Origin: Actinomycetota bacterium
GTDB lineage: Bacteria; Actinomycetota; UBA4738; G016210805
Assembly: GCA_016210805.1 (NCBI GenBank)
Contig: JACQTL010000389.1
Coordinates: forward strand, 1-6,293
Length of the DNA: 6,293 nucleotides
Reading direction: 5' to 3'
Positions 1 through 5,846 of the stretch are shown here, piece after piece. The position numbers and the translations under genes are program-made. Positions within the stretch are counted from its first letter, which is position 1. Each line of letters opens with the position of its first letter. The notes under the pieces are model-generated. The model did no database searches and was not told where the DNA came from. It saw only the letters and a program-made list of their open reading frames with translations.

Positions 1-170
1 GCCGAGAGACGGCCGGACCTCATGGCGGCCAGGACGGCCTGCTCCTCGGCCTCCCCGATCGCGGGGGCCGAGAACGGGACGATCGTCCCGTTGCCGTCGC
101 CGGGGGCCCGGACCGGGCCCGGCCCCGCCGCGAGGGGGGCTCTCGATGGGAAGGTCCGGATGTCAGACAC
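1..170 (-). CDS. DegT/DnrJ/EryC1/StrS-family PLP aminotransferase, second copy, partial (C-terminus beyond left edge)
   Basis: Reading the minus strand from a GTG at 168-170 gives 56 codons that stay open to the window edge. The first 29 or so residues are a Gly/Pro/Ala-rich leader. From residue 30 the sequence reads IVPFSAPAIGEAEE and then MRSGRLS, which closely matches the N-terminus of the complete aminotransferase upstream (DVPFSEPSLGEEEE, then MRSGWIS). This opening is typical of the sugar-aminotransferase family, which transfers an amino group from glutamate to a keto-sugar nucleotide using PLP in the cytosol. The start is chosen because AAAGGAG (177-183) lies 6 bases upstream. It follows the first aminotransferase with only 27 bases between, so it is probably co-transcribed with it. 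The catalytic lysine and the rest of the fold lie outside the window, so activity and substrate cannot be judged. The leader is longer than in the neighbouring copy. The family call is fairly safe; the function within the family is open. Confidence 0.82.
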   Translation of the reverse strand, partial: MSDIRTFPSRAPLAAGPGPVRAPGDGNGTIVPFSAPAIGEAEEQAVLAAMRSGRLS

Positions 171-176
171 GGGTGG

Positions 177-183
177 CTCCTTT
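177..183 (-). promoter_or_regulatory. Ribosome binding site for the second aminotransferase
   Basis: The minus strand reads AAAGGAG here, 6 bases before the GTG at 170. It supports the GTG as a genuine start for a gene whose reading frame has no stop inside the window. Confidence 0.75.
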
Positions 184-197
184 CCGGGTGAGCCCCA

Positions 198-1343
198 TCA
201 GGCCGCTCGGGTCGACCGGCCGGCCAGGATCCCCGAGAGGACGCTGGCCACGTGTGCGGCGGTGGAGGGGGACATGCCGTTGTGGAGGGGGAGGGAGAGA
301 GCTCGACGGAAAGCCCCCTCCGCCGCCGGGAACGCACCGGGCCGGTAGCCGAGGTCGGCGTAGGCCCGGTGCAGGTGGACCGGGATGAAGTGCACGCTGG
401 ATCCGATGCCCTGCGCGGCGAGCCGCTCGACCAGGTCGTCGCGTCCGTCCACCTTGACGATGAACAGGTGCCAGGCGTGGCCCGGGTGCTCGGGGGGAAG
501 CTCGAGGATCCCGTCCCCGGCCAGCCCGGCCAGGGCCTCCCGGTACGCGGAGGCCACGGCCGTGCGCCGGGCCAGGAAGGTTCCCTGCTTCCGAAGCTGG
601 ACGAGCCCGATCGCCGCGGCGAGGTCGGTCATGTGGTACTTGAACCCCGCCTCCATCACGTCGTAGCGCCAGTGCCCACCCGGCCCGTAGCGCCTCCACG
701 CGTCGCGGTCCAGGCCGTGCGCGGCCAGGCGCCGGACCCGCTCGGCGAGCTCGGGGGAGCTGGTTACGAACATCCCACCGTCCCCGGTGGTGAGGTTCTT
801 GGTCGCGTAGAAGGAGAAGGCCCCGGCCTCCCCCCACGTCCCGGCCGTCCGGCCGGCCTCCGACGCGGGGAGCGCGTGGGCGCAGTCCTCGATCAGGGGA
901 ACGCCGTGCCGGTCGCAGATCTCCTGGAGCCGTACGACGTCCGCGGGATGGCCGGCGACGTGCACGGCGAGCACCGCGGCGGTGCGGGGGGTGATGGCCG
1001 CCTCGACCGCCGCCGGATCGAGGTTCATCGTCGCGGGGTCCACGTCGACAAGCACCGGACGGGCCCCGACGTGGAGCACCGACGAGACAGTGGAGCAGAA
1101 CGTGTAGGGGGTCGTGACCACCTCGTCGCCCGGTCCGATGCCCATGGCCACCAGGGACAGGTGCAGCGCCGCCGTGCAGGAGTTCAGGGCGACGGCGTGC
1201 TCGGTCCCGACGAACGCGGCGAACTCCTCCTCGAACCGGCGGGTCCGGGGGCCGAGGCTGATCCACCCCGAGCGCATGACCTCCACCACGGCGGCCTCTT
1301 CCTCCTCACCCAGGGAGGGCTCGCTGAACGGGACGTCGATCAT
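198..1343 (-). CDS. DegT/DnrJ/EryC1/StrS-family PLP-dependent sugar aminotransferase
   Basis: This 381-residue protein is of normal length for the family and belongs to fold-type I PLP enzymes. They aminate keto-sugar nucleotides, with glutamate as usual donor, to supply amino-sugars for polysaccharides, glycans or natural products. Visible features in order: the opening VPFSEPSLGEEEE; NSCTAAL at 54-60 (phosphate-binding region); IEDCAHA at 151-157, with Asp153 as the expected PLP-nitrogen partner; SFYATKNLTTGDGG at 177-190, with Lys182 as the expected Schiff-base lysine; and GFKYHMTDLAAAIGLVQL at 233-250, a typical family signature. All key residues are present, so it should be active. The start ATG (1341-1343) has AAGGAG at 1351-1356, spacer 7. 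It overlaps the flippase stop as ATGA, implying translational coupling. The family is certain. The exact sugar (4-keto or 3-keto, hexose or pentose) cannot be told from sequence by eye, so no gene symbol is given. Confidence 0.95.
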   Translation of the reverse strand: MIDVPFSEPSLGEEEEAAVVEVMRSGWISLGPRTRRFEEEFAAFVGTEHAVALNSCTAALHLSLVAMGIGPGDEVVTTPYTFCSTVSSVLHVGARPVLVDVDPATMNLDPAAVEAAITPRTAAVLAVHVAGHPADVVRLQEICDRHGVPLIEDCAHALPASEAGRTAGTWGEAGAFSFYATKNLTTGDGGMFVTSSPELAERVRRLAAHGLDRDAWRRYGPGGHWRYDVMEAGFKYHMTDLAAAIGLVQLRKQGTFLARRTAVASAYREALAGLAGDGILELPPEHPGHAWHLFIVKVDGRDDLVERLAAQGIGSSVHFIPVHLHRAYADLGYRPGAFPAAEGAFRRALSLPLHNGMSPSTAAHVASVLSGILAGRSTRAA

Positions 1344-2293
1344 GCGGCCTCTCCTTCCAGCCGGAAGAGCAGTCCGCGATCGACGGCCCACACTGCAACG
1401 GCCAGCGCGCCGACCATCCCGGCCACGACCCCGCCGGGGCCCCGGCCGAAGGCGATCGTCGAGCCGGCCAGGAGGGAGCCGGCCAGCAGGGCCGGCGCGT
1501 ACTCGCGGCCGAGGTTGGGGGCGGCCCCCGCCCGAAGGAGCACGATCACGAGGAGGCCGGCCTGAACGAGCTCGAAGGCCAGGGCCCCCAGGGCGGCGCC
1601 GGCCAGGCCGACGGTGGGGATGGCCACGACGGCCACGGCGACCGAGGCTCCGAGCGCGGCGAGGGCGGCGAGTCCCGCGGAGGAGCCCCGATCCATGGCG
1701 TAGGCCGAGGCGGACAGGGCGCGGTTCCCGAAGGAGACCGGGAACGCCACGGCCAGGACCCGGAGGGCGGCGACCGCGGCCCCGTAGCCCGGGCCGAACA
1801 GCGCCCGGACGATCTCCGGGGCGAAGACGAAGACGAACACCGCCCCGGGAACGGAGAGCAGGGCGAGGAGCCGGCAGAACCCGCCGACGGCCTCGCGGAG
1901 GTGGCCCCCACGGGCGTCGGCGGTCCGGCGGAGGATGGCCTCGGAGGCGGCGGCGGCCAGGATGGGGGCGGACAGGGTGACGGCCGCGGCCGCCCCGTAC
2001 CGGCCGGCCGCCCCCAGCCCGAGGAACGCCGCGACCAGCGCGACGTCCAGCCGGCGCGCGGCGATGACGAGGCTCCTGAAGGCGGGGGCCGAACGACGGT
2101 TGCCCGGCGGTACGGTCCGGTGGAGGCGGCGCCATGCCGCGGCCACGCCCACGGTGGAAAGGGCCGCGACGATGGGCCCGAGGATGCGGGGGCCGGCCAC
2201 CCGGCCCAGGATCAGGACCAGGACCAGGCTAGCGGCCAGGCCCCCGACCTCGGTCGCCGATCGGCCTCCGACACCCCGAGCGAGAGCGACCAT
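1340..2293 (-). CDS. Polysaccharide/O-antigen flippase-like membrane protein, apparently lacking the N-terminal half
   Basis: This 317-residue, very hydrophobic protein resembles the second half of Wzx/MATE-like (MVF superfamily) flippases, which move lipid-linked sugars across the inner membrane. Visible features are RLDVALVAAFLGLGAAGRYG at 81-100, matching the family pattern of an R-x-D helix followed by G-x-Y, and APEIVRALFGPGYGAAVAALRVL at 158-180, matching the family's A-P-x-I...L-F-G-x-x-Y...L motif. By eye there are about nine or ten hydrophobic segments, including 15-34, 38-54, 82-120, 141-160, 205-226, 228-253, 264-283 and 286-305. Full-length relatives have roughly 400-500 residues and 12-14 helices; the first four or so helices are missing. 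The ATG at 2291-2293 is chosen because AAGGGAGG (2302-2309) precedes it. Upstream in-frame ATGs at 2377 and 2413 would add at most 40 non-hydrophobic residues and have weak binding sites. It could be a decayed or alternative short transporter. Confidence 0.72.
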   Translation of the reverse strand: MVALARGVGGRSATEVGGLAASLVLVLILGRVAGPRILGPIVAALSTVGVAAAWRRLHRTVPPGNRRSAPAFRSLVIAARRLDVALVAAFLGLGAAGRYGAAAAVTLSAPILAAAASEAILRRTADARGGHLREAVGGFCRLLALLSVPGAVFVFVFAPEIVRALFGPGYGAAVAALRVLAVAFPVSFGNRALSASAYAMDRGSSAGLAALAALGASVAVAVVAIPTVGLAGAALGALAFELVQAGLLVIVLLRAGAAPNLGREYAPALLAGSLLAGSTIAFGRGPGGVVAGMVGALAVAVWAVDRGLLFRLEGEAA

Positions 2294-2301
2294 GCGGCCG
2301 C

Positions 2302-2309
2302 CCTCCCTT
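2302..2309 (-). promoter_or_regulatory. Ribosome binding site that sets the flippase start
   Basis: The minus strand reads AAGGGAGG, 8 bases before the ATG at 2293. The two upstream in-frame ATGs (first bases at 2377 and 2413) lack a comparable site, so the short 317-residue form is preferred. Confidence 0.65.
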
Positions 2310-2440
2310 CGCACGGATGGCGCGGATCCGGGCGAACGGGTGAGCTCGAGGACGCCGGTTGAGCCGGTGGCGTTCATGTCCGTGACGCTACGCAGGCCCC
2401 CCCTCCGTGCCATCCGGCGAAGGGGCAGACCTGGGAGCTA

Positions 2441-2460
2441 CGTAGGTCCTAGGACCAACG
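2441..2460. promoter_or_regulatory. Candidate operator: 20-base near-perfect palindrome
   Basis: The sequence CGTAGGTCCTAGGACCAACG is symmetric in 9 of 10 base pairs (only 2444/2457 fail). Its 12-base core GGTCCTAGGACC (2445-2456) is perfect, and it abuts another perfect 8-base palindrome, CTACGTAG (2438-2445). Its size and symmetry suit a dimeric helix-turn-helix regulator, and it lies in the divergent control region. The response regulator encoded at 5113-5823 is the obvious candidate ligand, but that link is inference. Confidence 0.5.
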
Positions 2461-2566
2461 CGGCCATCCCCCGGGGCGTCCCGGGGCCGTCCCCCGGACC
2501 GAGCGCCGGCCGCTCCGAGATCCATCCTCCGGGCAGCTCGGGCCGGTCCGGGTCGACGCGTGTCGC

Positions 2567-2600
2567 CCGGGTGGGGGTCGGCGGTACGGGGCCCACCCGG
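2567..2600. repeat. Inverted repeat with 9-base arms
   Basis: CCGGGTGGG (2567-2575) is repeated inverted as CCCACCCGG (2592-2600) around a 16-base spacer, followed at once by the palindrome CCCCATGGGG (2602-2611). It could form a stem-loop in RNA or serve as a protein site. There is no T-run after it, so it is not a typical intrinsic terminator. Confidence 0.45.
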
Positions 2601-2796
2601 CCCCCATGGGGCTAGCGCGTTCTCCCTAGGGCCTATCCCGCCCCGCGACGCGACGTTCGGTCCCCCCGGGAATGGACCCTCGCCCGATGTTAGGGCCGTG
2701 GACGAAGGGCTACCGTCGGCGACGAGGCCGGGCTAGTCGTTCAAGGGAAGGACGCCGCCGGCCGAAAAGGACAGCGGAGACCGAAGGGCGAGGTTC

Positions 2797-3180
2797 ATGG
2801 ACGAGAAGATGGACACCGGAAGGTCCCAGCGTCCCGCCGCGGGGGGGAACGGATGGCCCCCCGCCCCCTCCGGGGGGCCGAACGGGCAGCGTGGGGATAA
2901 CGTGGTACCGATGGTCAACCTCGAGGCGATCGAGTGCCAGCCCGAGGTGGAGATCGCCGTGACCCGCTTCACCAGCTTCGGGCGGCTCGCACATCTTCGC
3001 AGGTCGTTGCTTGCCCTACCCCAGGTGAGTTCGGCTAGAATCACCCGCTACTCCGGATTCACCGCATTCTTCTCGGTGACGGTTGCGCCGGGAACCCTAG
3101 CCGGAGCGCTCGCGGTGCCCGGGACGCGTCTCATCGCGTCCGACGGCCGCCGGGTCGAGCTCCGGGTGGCGGGGGCGTAG
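2797..3180 (+). CDS. Small protein with predicted ferredoxin-like (beta-alpha-beta) domain, function unknown
   Basis: This 127-residue protein is not one I can name. Residues 1-38 are low-complexity and rich in Gly, Pro and Arg. Residues 48-125 look like one compact domain: strand VEIAVTRF (51-58), helix SFGRLAHLRRSLLALPQV (60-77), strand SSARITRY (78-85), strand TAFFSVTV (89-96), a short helix (99-106) and a final strand VELRV (120-124). The order, with the helix ending in 'LPQV', is reminiscent of ACT or heavy-metal-associated ferredoxin-like domains. The metal-binding CxxC motif is absent, so metal binding is unlikely. The start ATG at 2797 has a moderate site (GAAGGG at 2783-2788, or GAGG at 2790-2793). 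A start at GTG 2902 or ATG 2911 would drop the low-complexity part and keep the domain. There is no signal peptide or membrane segment. The kinase gene starts about 50 bases downstream, so a role as sensor partner or regulator in the same pathway is a reasonable guess, no more. Confidence 0.7.
   Translation: MDEKMDTGRSQRPAAGGNGWPPAPSGGPNGQRGDNVVPMVNLEAIECQPEVEIAVTRFTSFGRLAHLRRSLLALPQVSSARITRYSGFTAFFSVTVAPGTLAGALAVPGTRLIASDGRRVELRVAGA
2855..2879 (+). repeat. Strong GC hairpin near the 5' end of the small gene
   Basis: GGCCCCCC (2855-2862) pairs perfectly with GGGGGGCC (2872-2879) across a 9-base loop, an all-GC 8-bp stem. It lies between the upstream start (2797) and the alternative starts (2902, 2911). 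It is therefore either part of the Gly/Pro-rich coding segment or, if translation begins later, a 5' leader structure. No T-run follows. Confidence 0.5.
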
Positions 3181-3223
3181 GGGCAGGCGACGTGGACAAC
3201 CGGTCCGCGTCGGCGACCCGCCG

Positions 3224-3229
3224 AAGGGG
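3224..3229 (+). promoter_or_regulatory. Ribosome binding site of the histidine kinase gene
   Basis: AAGGGG touches the ATG at 3230 directly, which is too close for that codon. It is 6 bases from the in-frame GTG at 3236 and 9 from the GTG at 3239. The true start may therefore be one of these GTGs, shortening the protein by only two or three residues. Confidence 0.55.
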
Positions 3230-5116
3230 ATGAACGTGGTGACGGAGTCATCCGCCATGCGGACGGGGCGCGCGTCGATCACCGACGAGTGCCGCCGTCT
3301 GGCCGAGCTGCTGCGTCTCGACGCCGTCGGGGTGGTCACCGCCACCGAGGGCAGCCGGAGGGTGGCCTGGTGGGCCGCGCCCGATTGTCCCCCCCTCCCG
3401 GCGAGGCTGGACGACGTCCTCGAGGGGCGCTCGGAAGGCTGGATCGTGTGCCCCATCGAGGGTGGATCGTCCATCTTCGCGCGGATCACCGCCGAGTCCT
3501 CGATCCGGTCACCCGCCGTGCTTCGGGCCGTCGGACCCTCCCTGGTCGCCTCGGCCGGCGGCACCGGGGGGGACCATCCGGCCCCCATCGAGCTGCTCGA
3601 CGATGTGCGGGAGGGGGTCCCTTCGGACACCGACCTCCGGGAGCCCCTTGACACCCTCCGTGAGCACCTGGGATTCGAGACCGCGAGCCTTTACCTGCCG
3701 GGGGTGGGCGAGGGCTGGCGGCTCGTGTCCAGGATCGGCCCGGCCCGGGACTGGGACGCCGTGCTCGATCCCACCTCGCTCGACCCGGGCACCGCCGGGG
3801 CCGTCTACACCGACGCCCGCTCGGTGCCGGGCATCGGTCCCCGCCTCGCCGCCCTGGGCTGCGGGAGCGTGGGCATCCTCCCGCTCCCCGGCGGTGGCCG
3901 GGCGCTCCTGTCCTCTGCGGGGTCAGCAACGGAGATCTCCTGGCTGGACGGCGCCCGCCCGTACCTCGAGCTCGTGGAGCAGATGGCGGGCGACACCGGC
4001 GATCACCGCCGCCGTGAGCGGGCCGACCAGGAGCTCGGAGTCGTGCAGCGCGTCGCGGCGGCCGCCAGGCGGATGCTCGACGCGCCCGATCCCGCCGTGA
4101 CGGAGCTCCTCGGCGCCGTCCGTGCGGCGCTTAGAGCCGAGCAGGTCTTCCACGCCGTGGAGCGGGGCGGCGATCTCGACATCCTGGTCTCCCCGGGCGG
4201 CGAGTGGCCGCGCCGGATCCCCAAGGAGGTGAGGAGCACCCTCGCCTCCTTCTCCCCCGACCACCCGATCGAGGAGGCCAGCGCCCGGCAGCTCGGCATC
4301 GTGCTGGGATCGCGGGCCCCGTTCCTCTCCGCCGCGTTCTGCCGCGACGACGAGCCGATGGAGGTGCTGATCGCCGCCTGGCAGGACGCCCCCGGCCTCT
4401 CCCCGGAGCCCATGCGCCTGGTCGCCCAGGTGGTCGGCGCCGCCAGGGTCGCCATCGACAACCGCAGGAGAGCCGTGGACAGCCTGATGCTCCGGGAGAG
4501 GACCCGGTGGGCCTACGAGATCCACGACGGGCTCACGCAGGCCGTCACGACCGCGGTCCTCGAGCTGGAGGCCCTACGCCAGCGCATCGAGCGGGACCCG
4601 CAGGAAGCCATCGAGGTCCTCGGCGCCACGAAGACCGAGATCCGCAAGGCCCTCTCCGAGCTCCGCGGGCTGCTGTTCGACCTCTCCCAGGAGGCGCCGA
4701 GCGATCCCCGCCCCGAGGAGCCCCTCACCAAGTACGTGCAGGACGTGGTCCGCCGGTGGCGCCTCCCGGCCCGCATCGAGGTGGAGGGCGACCTGGGACC
4801 AACGCCCAAGCCGCTGCTCGGGGTGGCCTACGTGGTGATCAGGGAAGCCCTGGCCAACGCGGCCAAGCACTCCTCGGCCCGGAGCGTGACGGTGTGGGTC
4901 AGCGCCACGTCCGAGGACCTGACCGTCGAGGTCCGCGACAGCGGACGGGGGTTCACCGCCTCGGGCGGCCAGGGCCCCCGCCGGCACTTCGGCATCGAGA
5001 TGATGAAGAAGCGCGTCGCGGAGGTCGGCGGTTCGCTGGACATCGATTCAAGTCCCGGAAAGGGAACACGGGTTGTTGCGCGGCTGCCCGTCCGAGCCGA
5101 AGGAGATGGAAGGTGA
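3230..5116 (+). CDS. Soluble GAF-type sensor histidine kinase, NarL/DegS (HisKA_3) class
   Basis: This 628-residue kinase autophosphorylates a histidine and passes the phosphate to a response regulator, almost certainly the one encoded next. Numbering is from the ATG at 3230; translation may really start at GTG 3236 or 3239. Three N-terminal stretches look like divergent GAF sensor domains: about 16-108, 134-255 and 270-415. The dimerisation/phosphoacceptor region has the class signature EIHDGLTQ (430-437), with His432 as the phospho-site. The ATPase domain has the N box REALANAAKHSS (538-549, Asn543), the G1 box DSGRGF (570-575) and a G2 region FGIEMMKKRVAEVGG (587-601) followed by SSPGKGTRV. 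No membrane helix or signal peptide is visible, so the signal should be cytosolic or diffusible. I see no cysteine cluster or recognisable heme/chromophore motif, so the ligand is unknown. The stop overlaps the regulator start as GTGA. The kinase call is certain; the GAF count is by pattern only. Confidence 0.95.
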   Translation: MNVVTESSAMRTGRASITDECRRLAELLRLDAVGVVTATEGSRRVAWWAAPDCPPLPARLDDVLEGRSEGWIVCPIEGGSSIFARITAESSIRSPAVLRAVGPSLVASAGGTGGDHPAPIELLDDVREGVPSDTDLREPLDTLREHLGFETASLYLPGVGEGWRLVSRIGPARDWDAVLDPTSLDPGTAGAVYTDARSVPGIGPRLAALGCGSVGILPLPGGGRALLSSAGSATEISWLDGARPYLELVEQMAGDTGDHRRRERADQELGVVQRVAAAARRMLDAPDPAVTELLGAVRAALRAEQVFHAVERGGDLDILVSPGGEWPRRIPKEVRSTLASFSPDHPIEEASARQLGIVLGSRAPFLSAAFCRDDEPMEVLIAAWQDAPGLSPEPMRLVAQVVGAARVAIDNRRRAVDSLMLRERTRWAYEIHDGLTQAVTTAVLELEALRQRIERDPQEAIEVLGATKTEIRKALSELRGLLFDLSQEAPSDPRPEEPLTKYVQDVVRRWRLPARIEVEGDLGPTPKPLLGVAYVVIREALANAAKHSSARSVTVWVSATSEDLTVEVRDSGRGFTASGGQGPRRHFGIEMMKKRVAEVGGSLDIDSSPGKGTRVVARLPVRAEGDGR

Positions 5117-5823
5117 AGGTCCTCATCGTCGATGATCACACGCTCGTTCGCCGGGGTCTTGCCTGCGTGGTCGGGCAGTGCTTCGGCGAGGCCACGGTCC
5201 GCGAGGCCGGCGGGACCGACGAGGCCATGGCCATGCTCCGGGAGGAGCTGGCCGACATCGCCCTGGTCGACGTCCGCATGCCCGAGAAGGACGGGCTCGA
5301 GCTCCTCAGGGAGATCAAGGCCGAGTGGCCGGAGCTCCCGGTCATCATGCTCACGACATACGACCACTCCCGGTACGTGCGGACGGCTCTGGCCGAGGGC
5401 GCGGCCGGGTACATGCTTAAGGACGCCTCGCCGGACGACCTCGACCAGGCCATCCGGGTGGCCATGGCCGGAGGCGGGAACGTGCTGTCGACACGAGCCA
5501 TCCGGAACCTCTTCGACGGCATCGACCCCGCCGAGGACGACCCCGACGCCCCCCGTCGCCCGGAGACGAACCTGACCCAGCGGGAGCTCGACATCCTGGC
5601 CCTCCTGGCCGAGGGCATGAGCAACCGTGAGATCTCCCGTCGGCTGTACCTGTCCGAGAAGACCGTGAAGGCGCACCTGGCCGCGGTGTTCCGCAAGCTC
5701 GGCGTCACCAACCGGACCCAGGCGGCCATGGCCGCCGTGGGGATGGGCATGGGCCCGGGGGCCCGGCAGGACGACGCCCCGTTCCCCGAGACCTACGCGA
5801 GGGTCGCCACTCGCCGATCGTAG
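5113..5823 (+). CDS. LuxR/NarL-family response regulator
   Basis: This 236-residue transcription factor has a receiver domain followed by a LuxR-type DNA-binding domain. The receiver shows the acidic pair Asp7-Asp8 (VLIVDDHT), phospho-acceptor Asp53 (LVDVRMPEKDG), Thr81 (VIMLTTYD) and Lys103 (GYMLKD), so all switch residues are present. An acidic, proline-containing linker (about 135-152) leads to the helix-turn-helix at about 154-208 (LTQRELDILALLAEGMSNRE, then ISRRLYLSEKTVKAHLAAVF). About 26 extra residues follow the last helix. The start is GTG at 5113 with AAGGAG at 5100-5105, spacer 7. It overlaps the kinase stop by four bases, which implies translational coupling and a cognate pair. When phosphorylated it should dimerise and bind palindromic promoter sites. 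Its targets are unknown, but the palindrome in the divergent region (2441-2460) is a candidate. Confidence 0.96.
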   Translation: MKVLIVDDHTLVRRGLACVVGQCFGEATVREAGGTDEAMAMLREELADIALVDVRMPEKDGLELLREIKAEWPELPVIMLTTYDHSRYVRTALAEGAAGYMLKDASPDDLDQAIRVAMAGGGNVLSTRAIRNLFDGIDPAEDDPDAPRRPETNLTQRELDILALLAEGMSNREISRRLYLSEKTVKAHLAAVFRKLGVTNRTQAAMAAVGMGMGPGARQDDAPFPETYARVATRRS

Positions 5824-5846
5824 CGACCCGCAAGGAGACGGCCCCC

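Larger units (their letters stand above)
2294..2796. other. Divergent intergenic region between sugar operon and signalling operon
   Basis: About 500 bases separate the outward-pointing starts at 2293 (minus) and 2797 (plus). No convincing gene is visible on either strand; the open frames crossing it are low-complexity, arginine- or proline-rich translations typical of GC-rich non-coding DNA. It must hold the promoters of one or both clusters, but I cannot place -35/-10 boxes with confidence. It does hold a 20-base near-palindrome (2441-2460), an inverted repeat (2567-2600), the short palindromes CCCCATGGGG (2602-2611) and CCCTAGGG (2624-2631), and GGTCC-N10-GGACC (2659-2678). TAGGGCC occurs twice (2627-2633, 2691-2697) and GGGCTA three times (2609-2614, 2707-2712, 2730-2735). 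Confidence 0.7.

Noticed and set aside
104..120. Perfect inverted repeat GGGCCCGG-A-CCGGGCCC
   Set aside because: It lies inside the start of the second aminotransferase and encodes its Gly/Pro/Ala-rich leader. In such GC-rich coding sequence it is easily explained by codon choice.
252..1565. A 437-codon plus-strand open frame opposite the aminotransferase and flippase
   Set aside because: Long antisense frames are expected opposite GC-rich genes. The translation has no family motifs, while the opposite strand encodes an intact enzyme.
198..2135. A 645-codon minus-strand frame that would fuse an arginine/glycine-rich N-terminal part to the aminotransferase
   Set aside because: The upstream part is an out-of-frame reading of the flippase gene and has biased, low-complexity composition. 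The aminotransferase has its own ATG and strong ribosome binding site at 1343.
2567..2611. Intrinsic terminator
   Set aside because: The stem-loop lacks a following T-run on either strand, and the flanking genes point away from it, so no transcript is expected to end there.
2672..2994. Open frames on both strands (2672-2962 plus, 2710-2994 minus) around the start of the small gene
   Set aside because: They are arginine/proline-rich, show no domain pattern, and overlap the better-supported frame at 2797-3180.
4204..5823. A 539-codon plus-strand frame extending the response regulator upstream
   Set aside because: The first 303 codons read the kinase gene in the wrong frame and look like GC-rich shadow sequence. 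The regulator begins at the GTG at 5113, which has a good ribosome binding site.
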